From Candidatus Aminicenantota bacterium (GTDB lineage Bacteria; Acidobacteriota; Aminicenantia; UBA2199): DNA of 64,000 nucleotides. The DNA is taken from the NCBI GenBank assembly GCA_026393835.1, contig JAPKZK010000085.1:62001-126000 (forward strand). Direction: 5' to 3'. The notes beneath the pieces are model-generated. The model ran no database searches and was not told the origin of the DNA. It saw nothing but the letters and a program-made list of their open reading frames with translations. Below, one piece after another: positions 61,660 to 64,000 of the stretch (the stretch's first letter is position 1; each line of letters begins with the position of its first letter). A program made the translations under genes and the position numbers.

Positions 61660-62188
61660 GTGGTACCGCGGTATTTGGGTCCGCCCCGGGGATTCGCATA
61701 AAGCCGAACCATTAAAATATTCCGATATTGACCCGGGAAAGTTATTTATCTTCCGGGACTCTTATCACGAAAAGATATCCGTATGAATTCCCAGGTAATA
61801 AATACGACTCCATTACCCTGTAGTAAAAAAGGAAAACCTGTGACATTATTGTCGATGCCTTTTATTAAACGAACCTCCAGGGTTATGAAAACGGCGAAAC
61901 GTAGTGGACAATTTTCAGGATTTACAAATTTGAAATTTATGGTATCTATTATAGCGATGACATTTCTCAGTCATCGCCTCATTTTTGAAGTTTTATTTAC
62001 CACCGGGCACAGCTTACAGGTTGTTTTTATGGCTGAGTTTCCATTTTAAAAGCCCATCAAAATCCAATGGCGGAAGCTTAGCTGCATCTAAATCCTGTAA
62101 GGCGACGGCAAAATAAAAACCGACCTTAAAAAAGAATGGTAGATTTCCCTGTTGGGATTTCTTCTTCTGTGATTAATACCAGGACAAA
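61660..62188. other. Intergenic leader region before NRPS gene
   Basis: No convincing gene is seen; an 88-codon frame (61783-62049) lacks a ribosome site and any recognisable feature. A perfect hairpin GCGATGAC/GTCATCGC lies at 61954-61977. The promoter of the NRPS is probably here, but I see no clear one. Confidence 0.5.
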
Positions 62189-64000
62189 ATGAAAAAATTA
62201 GATAAAGCATCGATTGAGGATATCGCTGCCTTAACCCCGATGCAAGAGGGCATGCTCTTTCATTATTTGAAAAATCCCGGGAGCCATCACTATTTTGAGC
62301 AGTTGAGCCTGGAGATATCGGGAAAGATCGATCGCCATTGTTTCGAACAAGCCTGGAATATGGTAATCCGAACGAATGAAATGCTGCGCACCGTGTTCCG
62401 CTGGGAAAAATTGAACAAGCCTTCACAGGTCATTTTGAAAGAACACAAGTGTACGGTGATTTTTTATGATTTGTCGGATAAAGACCACAGTCAAAAGAAA
62501 ACGGTTCTAAAGGAGATAAAAGACAACGATCGGCGCGAGGGTTTTGATTTACACGGGGTTCCTTTTCGAGTTATTTTATGCGCGCTGGCTGAAACGGAAT
62601 TCGAAATGACCATCAGTAACCACCATATATTATATGACGGGTGGAGTAACGGGATCATTTTGAGAGAATTTTTTAAGGCTTATCATGAGTTATGCCATGG
62701 AGGGCGATCGATAAAACTGCCCCTAAAACCGTCCTTTAAAGAATTTATCATATGGATTCAAACCCAGGATAGAAAAAAACAAGAACAGTTTTGGGGAGAA
62801 TATTTAGCCGGTTTAGAACCTCCGACGGGGCTGCCCATAAAAAGGAGAATAGAGGGCACAGCGGGGGGCGAAGTTTACTCGATTATCCTGGCAGAGGATA
62901 TCAGGGGAAAGTTAGATGTTTTTGTCAAAAATATCCGGGTCACAATGGCCTCTGTTTTTTACGCTGCCTGGGGGATATTGCTGCAAAAATATTGCGGCAG
63001 CGAAGATGTGATTTTCGGTACGACCGTATCCGGCCGGTCTGCCCGGATAAAAGGCGTAGAGGACATCGTGGGGCTGTTTATCAACACCATTCCCCTGAGG
63101 GTTCAAGCATCAGCCGCCGCTAAAATAATCGATGTGTTACCTGGAATAGAGAAGGTATTGCAGCAGCGTGATGAATTTGAGACTACACCGCTGGTGGATA
63201 TCAGGGGTTACAGCCCGGTGGAAAGCAGCGGATCGCTGTTCGATACCATTGTGGCCATAGAAAATTATCCCCTGGATAGCCGATTACTCCCGGAAGACAG
63301 CTTGTTATCCCTTCATTCATATTCGATAACCGAAATGACCCATTACGATTTAACCGTGGGTATCATAATGTTTAATGAGATCGAAGTGAAATTTTCCTAC
63401 AACCGGGGATTTTTTGATAAAGAAGTCATTGAAAATTTGGCCGGGCATTTTAAAGGAATCGTACAAAAGATTATAGAAAACCCGGGAGCGGCGGTATCTC
63501 AATTAGAAATTATATCCAGCGAAGAGAAGAGCCGGATTTTGTATGAATTTAATAATACCGCGGCGCAATTCCCGGAAGATAAGACCATCCACCAATTGTT
63601 TGAAGTACAAGTAAGAAAAAGGCCGGATAAGATTGCACTGATATCTTCTTTTCACCAATACATGACCTATAAAGAGTTGAATGAGGGCGCCGGTTACCTG
63701 GGCAGGGTATTAAAAAACAAGGGAGTGGGACCCAATCGCGTTGTAGGACTGATGATAGAGCGTTCTATTGAAATGATCGTCGGGATATTGGGCATATTGA
63801 AAGCCGGGGGTGCCTATTTGTCCATTGATCCGGATTACCCGGCGGAACGAGTGCTCTTTATGCTGGAAGACAGCCAAACCCCATTAATGGTCGCGCGGTC
63901 AAAATTTACCGCCCCCCTCGATTACAGCGGCGAAGTCATCGATATCGAAAGCATCGGTTCGCCTATAGATAAAATGGACCCCGGGATAATCGACGATCCA
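62189..64000 (+). CDS. Non-ribosomal peptide synthetase, 3'-partial (C-A...)
   Basis: An open frame runs from ATG 62189 to the right edge (604 codons). The start has a weak CCAGG upstream. Residues about 12-440 form a condensation domain: ALTPMQEGMLFHYL at the start and the catalytic HHILYDG (HHxxxDG) near residue 147. Residues from about 470 begin an adenylation domain: MTYKELNE, then LKAGGAYLSIDPDYPAERV (core A2). The specificity residues lie beyond the window. Because it begins with a C domain, either it receives a chain from an upstream protein or the C domain acylates the first residue (lipopeptide start). The exporter at 42900-46034 and AraC proteins may belong to the same system. Confidence 0.93.
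   Translation, partial: MKKLDKASIEDIAALTPMQEGMLFHYLKNPGSHHYFEQLSLEISGKIDRHCFEQAWNMVIRTNEMLRTVFRWEKLNKPSQVILKEHKCTVIFYDLSDKDHSQKKTVLKEIKDNDRREGFDLHGVPFRVILCALAETEFEMTISNHHILYDGWSNGIILREFFKAYHELCHGGRSIKLPLKPSFKEFIIWIQTQDRKKQEQFWGEYLAGLEPPTGLPIKRRIEGTAGGEVYSIILAEDIRGKLDVFVKNIRVTMASVFYAAWGILLQKYCGSEDVIFGTTVSGRSARIKGVEDIVGLFINTIPLRVQASAAAKIIDVLPGIEKVLQQRDEFETTPLVDIRGYSPVESSGSLFDTIVAIENYPLDSRLLPEDSLLSLHSYSITEMTHYDLTVGIIMFNEIEVKFSYNRGFFDKEVIENLAGHFKGIVQKIIENPGAAVSQLEIISSEEKSRILYEFNNTAAQFPEDKTIHQLFEVQVRKRPDKIALISSFHQYMTYKELNEGAGYLGRVLKNKGVGPNRVVGLMIERSIEMIVGILGILKAGGAYLSIDPDYPAERVLFMLEDSQTPLMVARSKFTAPLDYSGEVIDIESIGSPIDKMDPGIIDDP

Noticed and set aside
61783..62049. 88-residue ORF before the NRPS
   Set aside because: It has no ribosome site and no similarity I recognise, and it overlaps a hairpin.

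Overview
The window comes from an uncultured-type Gram-negative bacterium. It has outer-membrane beta-barrels, Lol-type machinery, very large trans-AT PKS and NRPS genes, and many dispersed hairpin repeats. This combination recalls Acidobacteriota/Aminicenantota-like genomes, but the phylum is an inference and no rRNA or tRNA gene was seen.

Region 1 (1-25971, all + strand, tightly spaced, probably one operon entering from the left) is a trans-acyltransferase polyketide locus. Two giant PKS proteins carry KS, DH, KR, ER and ACP domains but no AT and no thioesterase. The first is truncated by the window edge. They are followed by a FabH-fold protein that lacks its catalytic residues and by a complete beta-branching (HMG-CoA-synthase) cassette: donor ACP, KS with Cys to Ser, HCS, ECH1 and ECH2. 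An export set closes the operon: a LolA-like periplasmic protein, two FtsX/MacB-type permeases, a LolD-type ATPase and an outer-membrane barrel. Oddities include two acyl-carrier-like domains without the phosphopantetheine serine, a KS without its HGTGT histidine, and a hairpin repeat inserted in frame in a PKS linker.

Region 2 (26-33 kb) is accessory DNA: a decayed AAA-ATPase/nuclease gene, a frameshifted MNT/HEPN toxin-antitoxin pair, an array of 42-bp quasi-palindromes, then a P-loop NTPase translationally coupled to an 11-repeat TPR protein, and an RsmF-like rRNA methyltransferase.

Region 3 (33-46 kb) holds a ferredoxin-like protein and a magnesium locus: sigma70 promoter, M-box riboswitch, 43-codon leader ORF, Nramp-related transporter with a TM6 Met to Ala change, small membrane protein, and a soluble MgtE_N-CBS protein. 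It continues with a DUF3943 outer-membrane protein, an MBOAT plus SGNH-like O-acylation pair, a PilZ protein, a serine hydrolase fused to a cyclic-peptide-type ABC exporter, and two small AraC-type regulators.

Region 4 (47-58 kb) is a type III-like restriction-modification locus (mod, res) interrupted by a TumE/TumA-like pair. It is flanked by direct repeats and by a deletion-scarred remnant of a second mod copy. An AAA-ATPase/PD-(D/E)XK protein lies upstream.

Region 5 (58-64 kb) has a 21-bp tandem repeat array, an XRE-like regulator, a three-gene operon (Cys-rich 72-aa protein, LsrF-like aldolase, zinc-type dehydrogenase), a third AraC-type regulator, and the start of an NRPS (condensation plus adenylation domain) that runs off the right edge.
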